In this document: in pieces, positions 1 through 9,830 of the stretch
How positions within the stretch are numbered: position 1 is the first letter of the stretch
How the letters are laid out: each line of letters starts with the position of its first letter
Origin: Calocera cornea HHB12733
Taxonomy: Eukaryota; Basidiomycota; Dacrymycetes; Dacrymycetales; Dacrymycetaceae
Assembly: GCA_001632435.1 (NCBI GenBank)
Contig: KV423934.1
Span: 207,468-271,467, forward strand
DNA: 64,000 bases
Reading direction: 5' to 3'
Notes under the pieces: generated by a model
What the model was told of the DNA's origin: nothing
Database searches by the model: none
The model's input: the letters and a program-made list of their open reading frames with translations, nothing else
Made by a program: the position numbers and the translations under genes

Positions 1-731
1 GGCACGGTGTGCATCTTCCAATGTAACTTCGACGTCCGGGTTTCGGAAGAACCCGAATGACGCTCAAAGCCAGTCTGAGTTTGGGCCCACTGTTGAATCG
101 GTCGTACTCCAGCTGGTTCAGTAGCTTTGGCAATGCTAAGGGTGCACCGCAAAGAGCTGCTCGGGAGTTATTGCGGGAAAAGACATTCTTCACGTTTGCT
201 ATAGTGTCCTGACCATTCCGGTTAATCACTTGCAAGCTCTTTGCTGCTCTCCTTACCAGAAGGTTCTCCTCTTCGGACGTAGCCAAGACATCTACCAGGC
301 TGCTGAAGAACCTTTTGTACGACATTTTGATCCGTTTCCGAGTATTAATCTTGAGTCGGATTGCGCGTCGCCCCATCTCGCTTCCGTCTGATTGATCAAT
401 CTCGTCTTCATCCTCCGGTACCATAATTCATCAATGGCTGCAAGGATATGCTCCAGCCCACCTAGTTCGTGCTGAACACGGTCTCCAAAGGCATCCAGCA
501 AAGCGGGTAAGGTGTGCTCCTTGACCATTGCCCGCATTGAGTCCCGGGGTCCATGTCCTGGTAGAAGCAAAGTGTTTTCGAAGGCCGGAATAGACGCAGG
601 CACCAGTTGTTGTGACACAACCACCTACAAGGGCAATATATGAGAGCATGGATATGTACCAACAAAAGGTTACAGTCAACTCTGCCTAAGCGAATTGCGT
701 CTAAGGGAATATCCTCTCTAAGAGGATACAA
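1..731 (-). pseudogene. 3' part of a disrupted DUF6535-family gene
   Basis: This is the downstream part of a minus-strand gene that runs off the left edge. One exon reads down to 659, a 35-bp intron-like GTACAT...TTGTAG stretch (about 624-658) follows, and coding resumes at 623. The translated exons contain helical segments such as ALLDAFGDRV and HILAAIDELW, then FFSSLVDVLATSEEEN and LPKLLNQLEYDRF. These match the C-terminal helical-repeat regions of the DUF6535 genes at 20.9-34.8 kb in this window (for example SIPKMIDQLENDRF). A reading-frame shift occurs near 425, so the copy looks broken or mis-sequenced. The DUF6535 and membrane part is missing here. A matching 5' exon lies at 9465-9830, with transposons between. 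Function of the family is unknown. Confidence 0.6.
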
Positions 732-923
732 TTTGGCTTTCTCGAGTTGAGATTGGTGGGAAATCCAGGCCGATGCATAAGGAGAATATGCATACTATTG
801 GCCGACACAGCTCATAGTGATATGCTTTTAGAGAGAGGCCTGATCTGCCCGATGCTTCCGTTAATATTATGCCTCATAGTAAAACTTTTCACCACAAGCC
901 TTGCGTTACCTCAGGACTACCAC

Positions 924-1470
924 AATGCCTTCCCTCACACTTGAAAAGTGTCTTGAAATCATCGAGTACTGTGAGCAGCATTGTGGATCAAAGCTGGTCA
1001 CACAACGAGACATTGCTGCAAAGTTTGGAGTTGGACAGCCGACAGTCTCACGTCTCTGGAAAGAGCAAGACCAGATTTGACAGCAGGCAACAGAGAGCAA
1101 GAATCTGAGAGCAAAGCGACAGCGTCAAGTGGAATACCCAGCAGTGGAGTACATGCTGGCAATATGGCTTGCACAATCCGAGGCTGAAGGTCTGGCAATC
1201 ACTGGTGAAGTTCTTCGCACCAAATGGCAGTGGTTTGCCACGGAGGCTGACATTGAGCCAAGTGACTGGCTGAAGCTCTCCAATGGCTGGCTGACAGCCT
1301 TCAAGTGACATCATGGCTTGAAGGGGTATCACTTGCATGGCGAAGCAGCTTCAGTAAACCAGAATGAGGGCATTGAGGCACGAGCAAAGCTGCGGAAGAT
1401 CACTGATGAGTACACACTGCCGAACATCTTCAACATGGATGAGATGGGTGTGAGGGCACACAACCCACAA
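924..1470 (+). mobile_element. Pogo/Tigger-type DDE transposase remnant
   Basis: The ATG at 924 opens a CENP-B/pogo-like helix-turn-helix: a segment with LVTQRDIAAKFGVGQPTVSR, followed by WKEQ. The same frame logic continues through a Tc5/CENP-B-type second DNA-binding region (WLKLSNGWLTAFK, then HHGLKG) to the start of the DDE core, with NIFNMDEMG where family members have NMDETG. Two in-frame TGA codons, near 1078 and 1308, break the ORF. Homology stops about 20 codons after NMDEMG, where a GGAAT-rich sequence begins, so the catalytic core is missing. The element is dead. It lies within the DUF6535 gene split between 1-731 and 9465-9830. Confidence 0.7.
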
Positions 1471-1474
1471 TAGG

Positions 1475-2280
1475 ACAAGCTGGAGGAATTGGAATAGGTG
1501 GAGGGGGTGTAGAGGATGTTGTATAAGCTATTCCGATCCCCTAGAGTGTGATAGAGTCCAATTCTGCTTCTGGTTGGTGGCTGGAGGTCCGGAATGGGTG
1601 ATTCCGGATATTTGGTGAAGTGGTCGACTTGTGGGGCCAATTCCAAGGAGGGGGATCGATGGGGAATGTGTAGGAGAACACACTACAACCAATTCTGAAG
1701 GGGCAGAGCTGATATTGAGCTATTCCTGCTCCATTTGGGGATGGGAGATTGGAATTACACAATTCCGGAGTTGGCAGTCCGGAATAGGAATTGGCAGGTG
1801 TAGAAGGGCAATCAGAGAGCGGAATAGGCATGAGATGAGATGCTGGGTTACTATCTCCCACAGGAGGTTGCGGGGAATCCTCAGAGATCAGATCTGAGGA
1901 CTCCTGTACTATCCTAGTCTACTATATATAGGAATTTGGAGTGCACTGCTATCCAAAACATGTTGGGAGTGTTGTCTAGCCTTCCTGTGCCCTTGTATAG
2001 CCTATTCCGATCCTGCACTGCCCATTCCGCTTGTTGGAAGAGCATTCCAGTGATGCATCACCTTGGGGCAGTGCAGAGGTTGTGTATGGCTATGCAAGGG
2101 TGGGAATGGACTGGAATACCTGGAGAACCTTCGGAATAGGAGCCTGGGCATTGCCTGAGGCTGGGACATCTTGTTCTGTCCGATTCCCTTCCGTATTGAG
2201 CTATTCCATGGGGCTTCAAGGTGTTGCAGAGTCCGGAATATTGGAATAGGCTTCAGAGTTGCTGTAGTGCCCTGACACCT
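1475..2280. repeat. GGAAT/ATTCC motif-rich stretch
   Basis: About 800 bp are studded with GGAAT and its complement ATTCC, often as GGAATAGG, CCGGAAT or TATTCCG, in both orientations and at irregular spacing. I count more than twenty copies where chance would give about two. The spacing is irregular, so this is not a simple tandem satellite. A few more copies (GGAATAG, CCGGAAT) appear at about 2815-2885, beyond a short ORF. The stretch interrupts the pogo-type remnant and may be the sub-terminal region of another DNA transposon. No convincing coding sequence lies in it. Confidence 0.55.
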
Positions 2281-2400
2281 CCACCAGGACAGTGGCTTCT
2301 GCTGTGTAGATTTCTTCCCCTGTATTGTTCATTTGCCTACACTTTTGGATTTGCATCTGCATCCACCTTTGCCTCCGCTTTATCATTTGCTTCCATGATG

Positions 2401-2766
2401 ATGTTTGCCTCCAAAGAGAGGCTTGTTCTGAGGCTAATCGATGCTCCAGAAACCGTCCTGCACGGCATGAGTGAGGAATTTGCCCGCATGCAAGTCATGA
2501 ATGCCATTGCGGAGGACAACCTGAAGGTCATCCGTCGGACTGTTGGCGCCAGTGAGGATTTGAAGTCCGAGCTGTATCGAATCCTTGTGGCTCCCGTCAG
2601 TGGCAAGGAGCTGAAGCCGAAGAAGTGTTATCAAATTGTGACCGGCACCATTTACGAGACCGCACATGAAGTCATTGAAATTGATGACGAGGACAATGAC
2701 AATGAGGAGTTGGTGGTCTCAAAGGCCAAATTGAAGAACAAGGGGAAGCAGAGGGCGAGGGACTAG
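2401..2766 (+). CDS. Transposon-associated ORF fragment of unknown function
   Basis: The frame open from 2221 to 2766 gives a low-complexity start with repeated FAS units, then a normal-looking hydrophilic protein from the in-frame ATG at 2401. This contains helical stretches (MSEEFARMQVMNAIAEDN), an acidic run (EIDDEDNDNEE) and a basic tail (KLKNKGKQRARD). I do not recognise the family. Its position between GGAAT-rich blocks and next to the pogo-type remnant suggests it is the 3' end of a transposon-borne gene, perhaps a transposase tail. It could also be a captured host fragment. No promoter is visible. Confidence 0.3.
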   Translation: MFASKERLVLRLIDAPETVLHGMSEEFARMQVMNAIAEDNLKVIRRTVGASEDLKSELYRILVAPVSGKELKPKKCYQIVTGTIYETAHEVIEIDDEDNDNEELVVSKAKLKNKGKQRARD

Positions 2767-2991
2767 TGCTGGGAACAGGGGGGGGGTAGGAATCTGATAT
2801 ATGCAGCGGTTACGTTACGGAATAGTAGGAGCCGGAATGGGGGGCTCAATTCGATGTATGATAGATAGTGCGGTGGAATGAAATCGAGTTGAAAATCCCA
2901 TGAGCGTGCGATCGAATCAACAGTTTTGACGGAGTCTTTGTTATGTTCTGTCTTGGGGTATGGGTATAGGAAGACTAGGCGAGGACCATCC

Positions 2992-4447
2992 TCATGCCTT
3001 GTTCCTTCGCTCCGGTCTTTCGATAGATTCGACAGTCCCCGAATCCACTGCGTCTATATCCTCTTCTTCATCTTTGGCGATATCTGCTCCAATTCCAGTG
3101 TTATCGAGGCCTTCAATATCACTTTCAACAACTTCTTCTATCGCTGCCATGCCTTGGTTGATTCCGTCCATGTAATTGGCATTGTCGAGGTTTCAAAGTA
3201 CAGTTTCGACTGCTGCTGAAAGGTCTTTCCGGCTCAGGTATGGAATTACCCTAAACTTCGCCATTGTGTGCCAAAACACCAACCCGTCTAAATTGGCCAA
3301 TGTGTATGCGCCGCCCGAGTGTCTTTTGACCACTATGTATGGCCCTAGATACCAATGTTGCGTCTTGTCTCACAGGGGCCCGTCGTGTCTGCTGTTTCTC
3401 ATGAGTACTAGATCCCCCGTATTGAATCAATGATCGAAAATCAGGGTTTTGAATTTCTCCTTGAAACGTTCGGCATTTCAGAACCTTGATCGCGAAATGC
3501 GACTTTCGATATTGTTCAGGTCTTTGGTTCGCTTCAGAAGCTGCCTTGCTCGATACAATATCAATTCCTCTCTTGATAGGAGCTGATTTGGCGGTGGCAC
3601 AAGCCAAGTTGCTTTGAGTATGTCCATGGGCAGTAATGGGTGTATACCGTGAACCACGTAGAACGGACTCATACCCGTGGCGCTGTGAATAGCTATCCTC
3701 TGAGCCCAGAATACCGACAGTATGACTTCAGGCCAATGCAAAACGTGCCCGGGAATACTTTGTACTATGGATTCTCGAACGCTTCGATGGCTCTGTTCTA
3801 CCAGCCTGTTGGCCCTCGAATTGTAGCTGGAGATTCAAATATGTGCCAGGTGATACTTCTTCTGGAGATTCAATACTGCACTAACATATGGAGTCCTGTT
3901 ATTGGTAACGATTTCTCCTAGAGCGCCCCATCGACATAGAACATTCTTGTACAGGAACTCCTCAATTACTTCTGCCGTTTCTTTTTGACATATGATGTAC
4001 TCGGGCCAGTGCGTCAGCGAGCACCTGGCTTGTAGCACAAATCACATGCCTCGATGACGTCCTTTCGAAAACGGCATTACCATTGTATCGCAGTAAGCCT
4101 TGAAGAATAACGGTTGCGGCAGTTGCACTGTTGGTGGAATGACTACATGTCACATCTGCTGTTTCTGGCATTCCTCACATGTTCGCAGGTACCACTTGGC
4201 GTCATCACCCATGTTTGGCCAGAAGAACCTTAATCAAAGGTGTTCATATGCGGTTCGGTATCCTCAATGCCCCATGCCGTCGTGAACATTTTGAAGCATG
4301 TTTAGGCATTTCTTGAATTCGATATACAGACGATGCTCTCCATTCGGATCCCGTCGATAAAGGTTGTCCTCTCCCTGTAAGAAGTACTTCAAGCTCTTTT
4401 CGAGGAACGACTTCCATTGGGCATCTGTTAGTCCGTTTGGTCGTCAA
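2992..4447 (-). pseudogene. Integrase domain of the Ty3 element (broken)
   Basis: Fragments in several minus-strand frames cover the integrase. The core is represented by WPEYIICQKETAEVIEEFLY, a GEIVTNNRTPY stretch near the second catalytic region, and WAQRIAIHSATGMSPFYVV. The C-terminal domain has NTGDLVLMRNSR and GPYIVVKRHSGGAYTLANL. An acidic tail follows, rich in Asp and Glu, ending at a stop at 2992-2994. Internal stops, for example within the C-terminal domain, and frameshifts show decay. No chromodomain is visible. Confidence 0.75.
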
Positions 4448-4626
4448 AAGTTCCTAAGGTATTGTCAACTCGACAATATCGCCTCATCCACTTGTCACGT
4501 GGATTCGAGCCTTGGCAGCATCTCCTCCGGGGGGGCCGCAAAAATTGGAACGGGCAGCTTTGACGACTGTTCCAAGAAAAATGTGTGGGACAAGCCTAAG
4601 GAGTCGTTGTCGTCTGCTTCGGGGAA

Positions 4627-6548
4627 TCAAGCATCTATTTCAGCTTGGTTCAATGGGGGCTGCCTCGAGAGACCGTTGGGCACCGTGTGCTTATCAGCCG
4701 GGACGTGCCGAATTACGCCGTTGAAGAGGTGAATCCAGTGGATCCAGCGGTTAAGGGCAACAGTGGGGGCTATATCCAGATGGTTCAGCATCCCCTGGAT
4801 GGACTTGGCATCAACTCCAATATCGAACTCGGGAACCCCAACAAGCCAGATTCGAAACACTTTTAACACCTGATACACACCGTACAGCTCAAGCTTGACC
4901 TGTGAGTACCTGCTTTTGACGTCATTCCAGCCTATCGATCCGAATCAAGAGGGGTGACGTTTGCCGTTGGCGTCATTCTGGTATAGGACGAACCTGACGC
5001 CAATATTCAAAGAATCGATGGCTAGGGTGATTTGATGGCCGCTCTTGTAATCAAGGGGTGTGAGGACGTTGTTACGCTCTGCTTCAAGTGCAGACTGCTG
5101 GAGTTGATGCACAGCTTGCATTTTGACTTCGCCAAATTTGAAGGGCACATCCTTTCGCTTCAGCCTTTCGAGAGGTCTCACTTTGCGGGCAAAGTCTTTG
5201 ATGAAGATGCACATTATACCGACCGTGCTGAGGAATGCTTGAACCTCCGTAAGGCTCTCACAAGGCAGTTTCCATTTGACGATTTTCTGGACTTTCAAAG
5301 GGTCTGGCCCACGGTGGTCATAACCACATCAATACCTGAGGAGGATTATGTCGGGCACGCACAGGAGAGCTTTTGGGCCTGAGAAGGTAGCCCCGGCATG
5401 CTGAGCGCGCTGAATGATACAATGCATATTCCCAGGTGTTCGAAAACTTCTTGACGAATGCCTGGGTTCTCAGGAATCGTTTCAAAGCCACAGTTTTCTT
5501 TGTATTGGGTCTTGGGTCCCTTTACACTGATGTCATCAATGAAGGGAGTAGTGAGATGTGGAATTTTGTGTTGGGATAGGAAGTTCACATTGTCTTGCAT
5601 GACTCCAGGCATGTTGTGGGCACCCATCGGGGCAACTGTATAACAAAGTGGTCCGATTGGGGACTGAAATGAGGTATAGTCGTGAGACTCGGGGTGTACT
5701 GGGTGTTGCTTGAATCCCCGATAGAAATTGAGCAATCCATAGCAGCCTCACACGCCATAGTCTTTGAGGATGTGTTTGGTAAGGGGAGGTACAGTGCTAC
5801 TTCAAATCATGACGCTGTTGAGCGGACGGGCGTCAATAACCAGGCGGAGCTTGCCGCTTTTCTTGGTTACGGCGAACACTCGGGACCAATACGACAACTG
5901 TGAAGGCTTGTACGTCCCAGCTGCTATGTTCGAGCAAAGCATATCGATGACCTCGTCCTGCAGTGCAGGGGGAATTAGTATGTTTTTCTCTTGCCACGGA
6001 ACATGGGGCACTGTTGGGAATATGACCGGATCAAAATACGCAGGGTCGAAATGACCAATCTCGGATTCCGTCCAAGCGAATGCCATCTCGTGCTCTTTCA
6101 TTACCCACACCGCTAGGTTGACCTCTTCTGGAGTAAGAAAGTGGTCTTTGTTGAGATATAGTGCGTCAAATTGTTCCTGAGTGAGTCGTTCCCCCAGCGT
6201 AAACAAAGGTGGGTGCATTGGTAAACATTTCATGTGCACGAGAGGATCCAAAGGGAATCGACGGCCGATTTTGAGCCTTTTGGGGTGGGCTGCTGTGACA
6301 GGCTTAACGCGGTCTTTGACTTTCTTGTATTTACGGACGGCCAGGACATTGGTATACGGATTGTACTGATAATGGGAATTTACGGTATCGACGTCGAAAT
6401 CGTCGATTCGGGGTATCAAAGGGTTTACTGGTTTGTGAAGAAAGATGTCTCTCCAAGGTGATCTCAGGTCATGCACTATCAAAAATACGCGCCTTTTGGT
6501 ATCAATTCCTTGGTCATTACGACATACTCTTTTGAGGTATTTGGGCAT
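4627..6548 (-). pseudogene. Reverse transcriptase and RNase H of the Ty3 element (broken)
   Basis: The first segment (6548-5802) contains the RT entry region (ILIPPALQDEVIDMLCSN, YWSRVFAVTKKSGKLRLVID). The next frame (5735-5346) holds the palm with PFIDDISVKGP in place of the usual YxDD box. From 5298 to 4945 comes the connection/RNase H-type region (AFLSTVGIMCIFIKDFA, LALDS-like motif), and 4878-4627 carries the RNase H end (HVPADKHTVPNGLSR). At least three frame changes are needed to read through, so this polyprotein is not functional. Confidence 0.8.
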
Positions 6549-7495
6549 ATCAGGGTGAGTTCCTGGTAACCATCGACGTAGTCCTTTGCTGTACAGCTGA
6601 ACAGTGTAAGGAAGGGCCGGCCTAGGAGCAATCCAACAGGCAGCCTTTTGGCGATGTGCACTTGGAACAGTCCTGAGACCTGTCCGACGGATATTCTCAT
6701 ATTCTTCACATAGCCCATGGTGCTACTAATGCCGCTGTTGGCAGTCCTCATGCCAATTTTCTCCGCCAGGCTGAGCAACATGTTGGTCTTTTTCCAGAGC
6801 GAGTGGTGCATAGCAATAAGCGAACACCCCGAATCGATATATCCGAGTATCGGAACGTTGCCGTCCCCAATGGTGACTTCCACATCTTGCAGGCTGACCA
6901 TCTCCGGGGCTATGGTGGAGGTGCCCGAGTCGTCAACGATGCTGTTGATTTGACTATGCAACACCGAGCCAACTGCGATACCTGCCTGGCCTTCCTCTTG
7001 TCTGCGCACGTACAATTCGGCGGCCGTTTCCTCATCGTCCTCAATAGCTACTGTTGTGTTCCAGACTGGTGTCGTGCGAGCAACCTTTCGAGGCTGGGTC
7101 TGCTGCAATAGGTAGTTGCGTATGTGCGGGGACATGGCCATAACCTCTGTGAGAGACAGCAATATGGAGCTCTTCATGAGATTCGAGAGAACTGTATTGA
7201 CGAGGGCTTCACTTTTGGCGGCTGAACGGTACTGCATACATGGAGCTGCTTCCTTCAATTCGAACCGCTCAGTATTCTTGCTAGGCCCGGCCTCACCACT
7301 CTTGTGACTTGAAGATACCGGGTTGTCGTCTAGGCTTTCGAATTCAACGCGTTTCAACTTTCCCTTTCGGTTTGGAGGATCAGGCTTGTCATTGTCCGCA
7401 TGGCCCGTGGCCTTCGCCAGTCTCGTTTTGAGGACCAATATGACAGATCGAAGCTCATCTACTTCATTCGTTTCGGTGTGGCCTAAAAGTCGCAC
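6479..7495 (-). pseudogene. Aspartic protease region of the Ty3 element
   Basis: The longest intact ORF of the element. After a charged linker it shows a retropepsin-type active site (GYIDSGCSLIAM) and a downstream GLLLGRPF motif. These are the usual DSG and LLGRPF landmarks of Ty3-type protease in agaricomycete elements. It overlaps the start of the RT frame by 70 bp, as expected for a gag-pol polyprotein broken by frameshift. It is not expected to be active, because the flanking gag and pol are broken. Confidence 0.75.
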
Positions 7496-7749
7496 ATCGG
7501 CCTCTCGAAAGGGTAGGACGTTGCTGTCGAATCGATCATTGACTGAGAATGCCTGTATAATATTGACAGGTGTAGGGTTTCGATTCTCATTCCAAGATCT
7601 AGCCTCCCACCTTGGCCGTTGTTTGGTTTGGGTTGCGCTGATGCCAGGAGAGGACCTTGTCCTTCATCCATAGGCCCGGGTATCTTGGTGGCTCGTTGCC
7701 GTTGGGTAGTGCAATTTGATGCTGCACATTTCAAATGACCAGTCCCTTC

Positions 7750-8906
7750 TGAATATGTTTCTCGAGGTCCCGACAGTCCTTCACCCAGTGTTCTACTGCT
7801 CCACACCAGAGGCAGTGATTCGTGCCGCTATCGCTGCTTCGATTCCGGTTGCCTCATTGGCCTCCTTGATTGTACCCTGCTGTGGTTGCGTATCACGCTC
7901 CCAAAACTGACCTCGATTGTTCTCGTATTGCGGCGCAGGATGATCGAGTTTTGATTCGATACGGGATAGAAGAGCCAGCATGCACTCCTGTATTGACCAG
8001 TCCGTTTTGACCTTTATCAAAGTGGGGGGCTTGACTTTGGTCAACACTGTTTCGGATTCAACCTTGGTAGTAGGAATCAACATTCCCAGTCTCAATGGTA
8101 CAAAATCGATACTAGCTGGGGTGTTGGTCAGGAGGAATTTCGGCGGCCTCAGTGACATGCCCGATTTCGTAAGGATCACCCAGAAGGATGTCGGGTTGCT
8201 TCATCATCAATCAAGTCCTCAGCTTCTCCTGGAAATCGAAATAGAATCCTTGCATGTACTGTTGGGCTCTTTCCATGGTTGATATCTTGCCCTTTTCTTC
8301 CAGCCATGTCGATATCATTAGGAACTGTCAATAGTACTCACCGAATTGGGCCCGGCTCTCCATTGGAATCGCTGCGCTCTTACTGACTATTATTTCGAGA
8401 TTGGTCTTCGTATACCATCTCGTATCGTTGGTCGACCCTGGATACAGCTTGAGAACTGCCTTTTGAAACACCGCAAAGTTGGTCGGCACAGCCTTTGATT
8501 CAGGTAGCGATTCCCAGACTTGTGCCACATCAATATCGACGTACTTCAGACTGTAGTCAACCCACTTCTCTGGGGACACCTCATGCCCCTCGCATAACTG
8601 CTGCACGTCTTCTAAGAATCAAATGATGTGTTTGGGTTGGGCCAGCTCCAAGACTGGGGCATTCCGGCTCGACCTCAATGGCATCATCGATTTCGGCATG
8701 CTGGGCAATAATGGTTGAAACAATGCATCAAACTTGGAGGGTACCGGCTGGTCGAGGATGCGGTCTGAGGACGTCGAGCTCGGAGGGGAGGTAACGTCAA
8801 TAGCGACAGATTTGGCGAGTTTTCTGAAACTAGGGGAGGTGGAGGTGGATCCGATGACCGGCGATGAAAGATCCGATGTGGTTGATATGTCGGTATCTGG
8901 CTCCAA
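7750..8906 (-). pseudogene. Gag region with zinc knuckle (broken)
   Basis: The N-terminal Ser/Pro-rich segment (8906-8619) is followed by a capsid-like region (WVDYSLKYVDIDVAQVWESL, FAVFQKAVLKLYPG). Near 7815-7760 there is a CCHC zinc knuckle, CLWCGAVEHWVKDC, spaced C-x2-C-x4-H-x4-C. Stops and frame changes separate the parts. This order supports gag followed by protease and pol on the minus strand. Confidence 0.7.
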
Positions 8907-9010
8907 AAGGGTCTGCCGCTGCGGAGCGTCACTGTTGCTGATGGGTCTTGGGTCGCTGGATGACCCGACGAATTTTCACTTGCACGCTGTAGTAACCCCA
9001 ACCAGAAATC

Positions 9011-9028
9011 CCTCACGTTGGGCTCCAA
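9011..9028 (-). other. Primer-binding-like site
   Basis: The minus strand reads TTGGAGCCCAACGTGAGG directly after the LTR end. This is the position of the tRNA primer site, and it begins TGG like a tRNA 3' complement after one spacer base. The priming tRNA cannot be named from the window. Confidence 0.45.
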
Positions 9029-9452
9029 TGTACCTATACCCTAATATTGGGCTGTAGGCTGCGAGACGCTGGGAGGGGTACTGATCTGTCGAATTGTCGA
9101 ATGTACTGTAGTAGTATAGGGTAATCCACTAGTGTTGCGTTGAATCAAGGCCTTGAATGGCCAATGCACGAGTGAACCAAGCGACACGGTCAAATGGGAA
9201 AGGGATTGTATTGGGGCCCAAAGGCGTCAGGGGGTATTCTACACTACGGGCTGTGCCCAATCAGCATACCGAAGGCCCGAATCGAAGACGGTATGGGTCA
9301 GTGTGCGCCGAACCTGACCGTTTTGACAATTCGAGGTATCGAAAGGCGTCAAGATGAAGGAAAACAAGATACGAAGGAAAACAAGATACGAAGGAAAACA
9401 AACTACACAGGTGTCTATCTATACTAGTCCTCTACACCTATCTAGCAGCACA
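9029..9452 (-). repeat. 5' LTR of the Ty3 element
   Basis: Read on the minus strand this 424-bp block begins TGTGCTGC and ends GGTACA, the TG...CA ends of an LTR. It lies just upstream of a primer-binding-like sequence and of gag. No second copy was found at the other end of the element, so the boundaries rest on the terminal dinucleotides and the junction with DUF6535 coding sequence. Confidence 0.6.
9353..9405. repeat. Short tandem repeat inside the LTR
   Basis: About three copies of a 17-bp unit (GAAGGAAAACAAGATAC) lie in tandem within the LTR. Small internal repeats are common in LTR U3 regions. Confidence 0.6.
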
Positions 9453-9464
9453 CCATTGTTTGGT

Positions 9465-9830
9465 CAAATTGTCGTCTCTCGCCCTGGCTTCCTGGACATA
9501 CAGTGGCCATATCTTCCAATCCCATTCAGGTTCGAGCAATGCACCATCTTGACTTGTATTGGCCGTATCCTCCTCAGGGTCGGGTTTCTTGGAGTTGGGT
9601 TTCTTGGAGTTTTGAGATGCGGGATTGTTGTGGAGTTGCCGCTGCTCCGGCTCATCTTGTTCCTCCTGATGGCCCTGAAGAGCAACTGTTGTCAGCAGGC
9701 AGCCACAACACGGCGCTCTAGAAACGTTACCGTGATCTCGGGCACCGGCACAGTGCGAGCCTCACCTTCGACAGCATCGCTCAGTAAGGGTGCAAGTTCA
9801 ACGTTGCGTTCTTGTGCGTGACGGGTCTAA
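9465..9830 (-). pseudogene. 5' exons of the disrupted DUF6535 gene
   Basis: On the minus strand an exon starting after an acceptor near 9674 encodes a Gln/Asn-rich segment, a repeated NSKKP unit and then EWDWKIWPLYVQEARARDDN followed by LTK. This matches the conserved DUF6535 entry motif in the three intact genes here (RDWKIWPIYIKEATERD, RDWKIWQIYLKEAVERD). An upstream exon (about 9824-9738) ends at a GTAACG donor and encodes LLSDAVEGEA. After NLTK the sequence goes straight into the Ty3 LTR, so the rest of the DUF6535 domain is absent. The 3' part of the gene is probably the remnant at 1-731, with the same orientation. Confidence 0.65.

Larger units (their letters stand above)
2900..9452 (-). 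mobile_element. Degenerate Ty3/mdg4-type LTR retrotransposon
   Basis: Minus-strand order is LTR (9452-9029), primer-binding-like site, gag with zinc knuckle, aspartic protease, reverse transcriptase, RNase H and integrase. Integrase comes last, which defines the Ty3 type. Stops and frameshifts break every domain, so the copy is inactive. The left end, where the 3' LTR should be, shows no sequence similar to the right LTR. Coding similarity stops at about 2992 and GGAAT-rich DNA begins by about 2885, so the 3' LTR appears lost. The right LTR abuts the N-terminal exon of a DUF6535 gene directly after codons for NLTK, so the element inserted in that gene. Confidence 0.85.
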
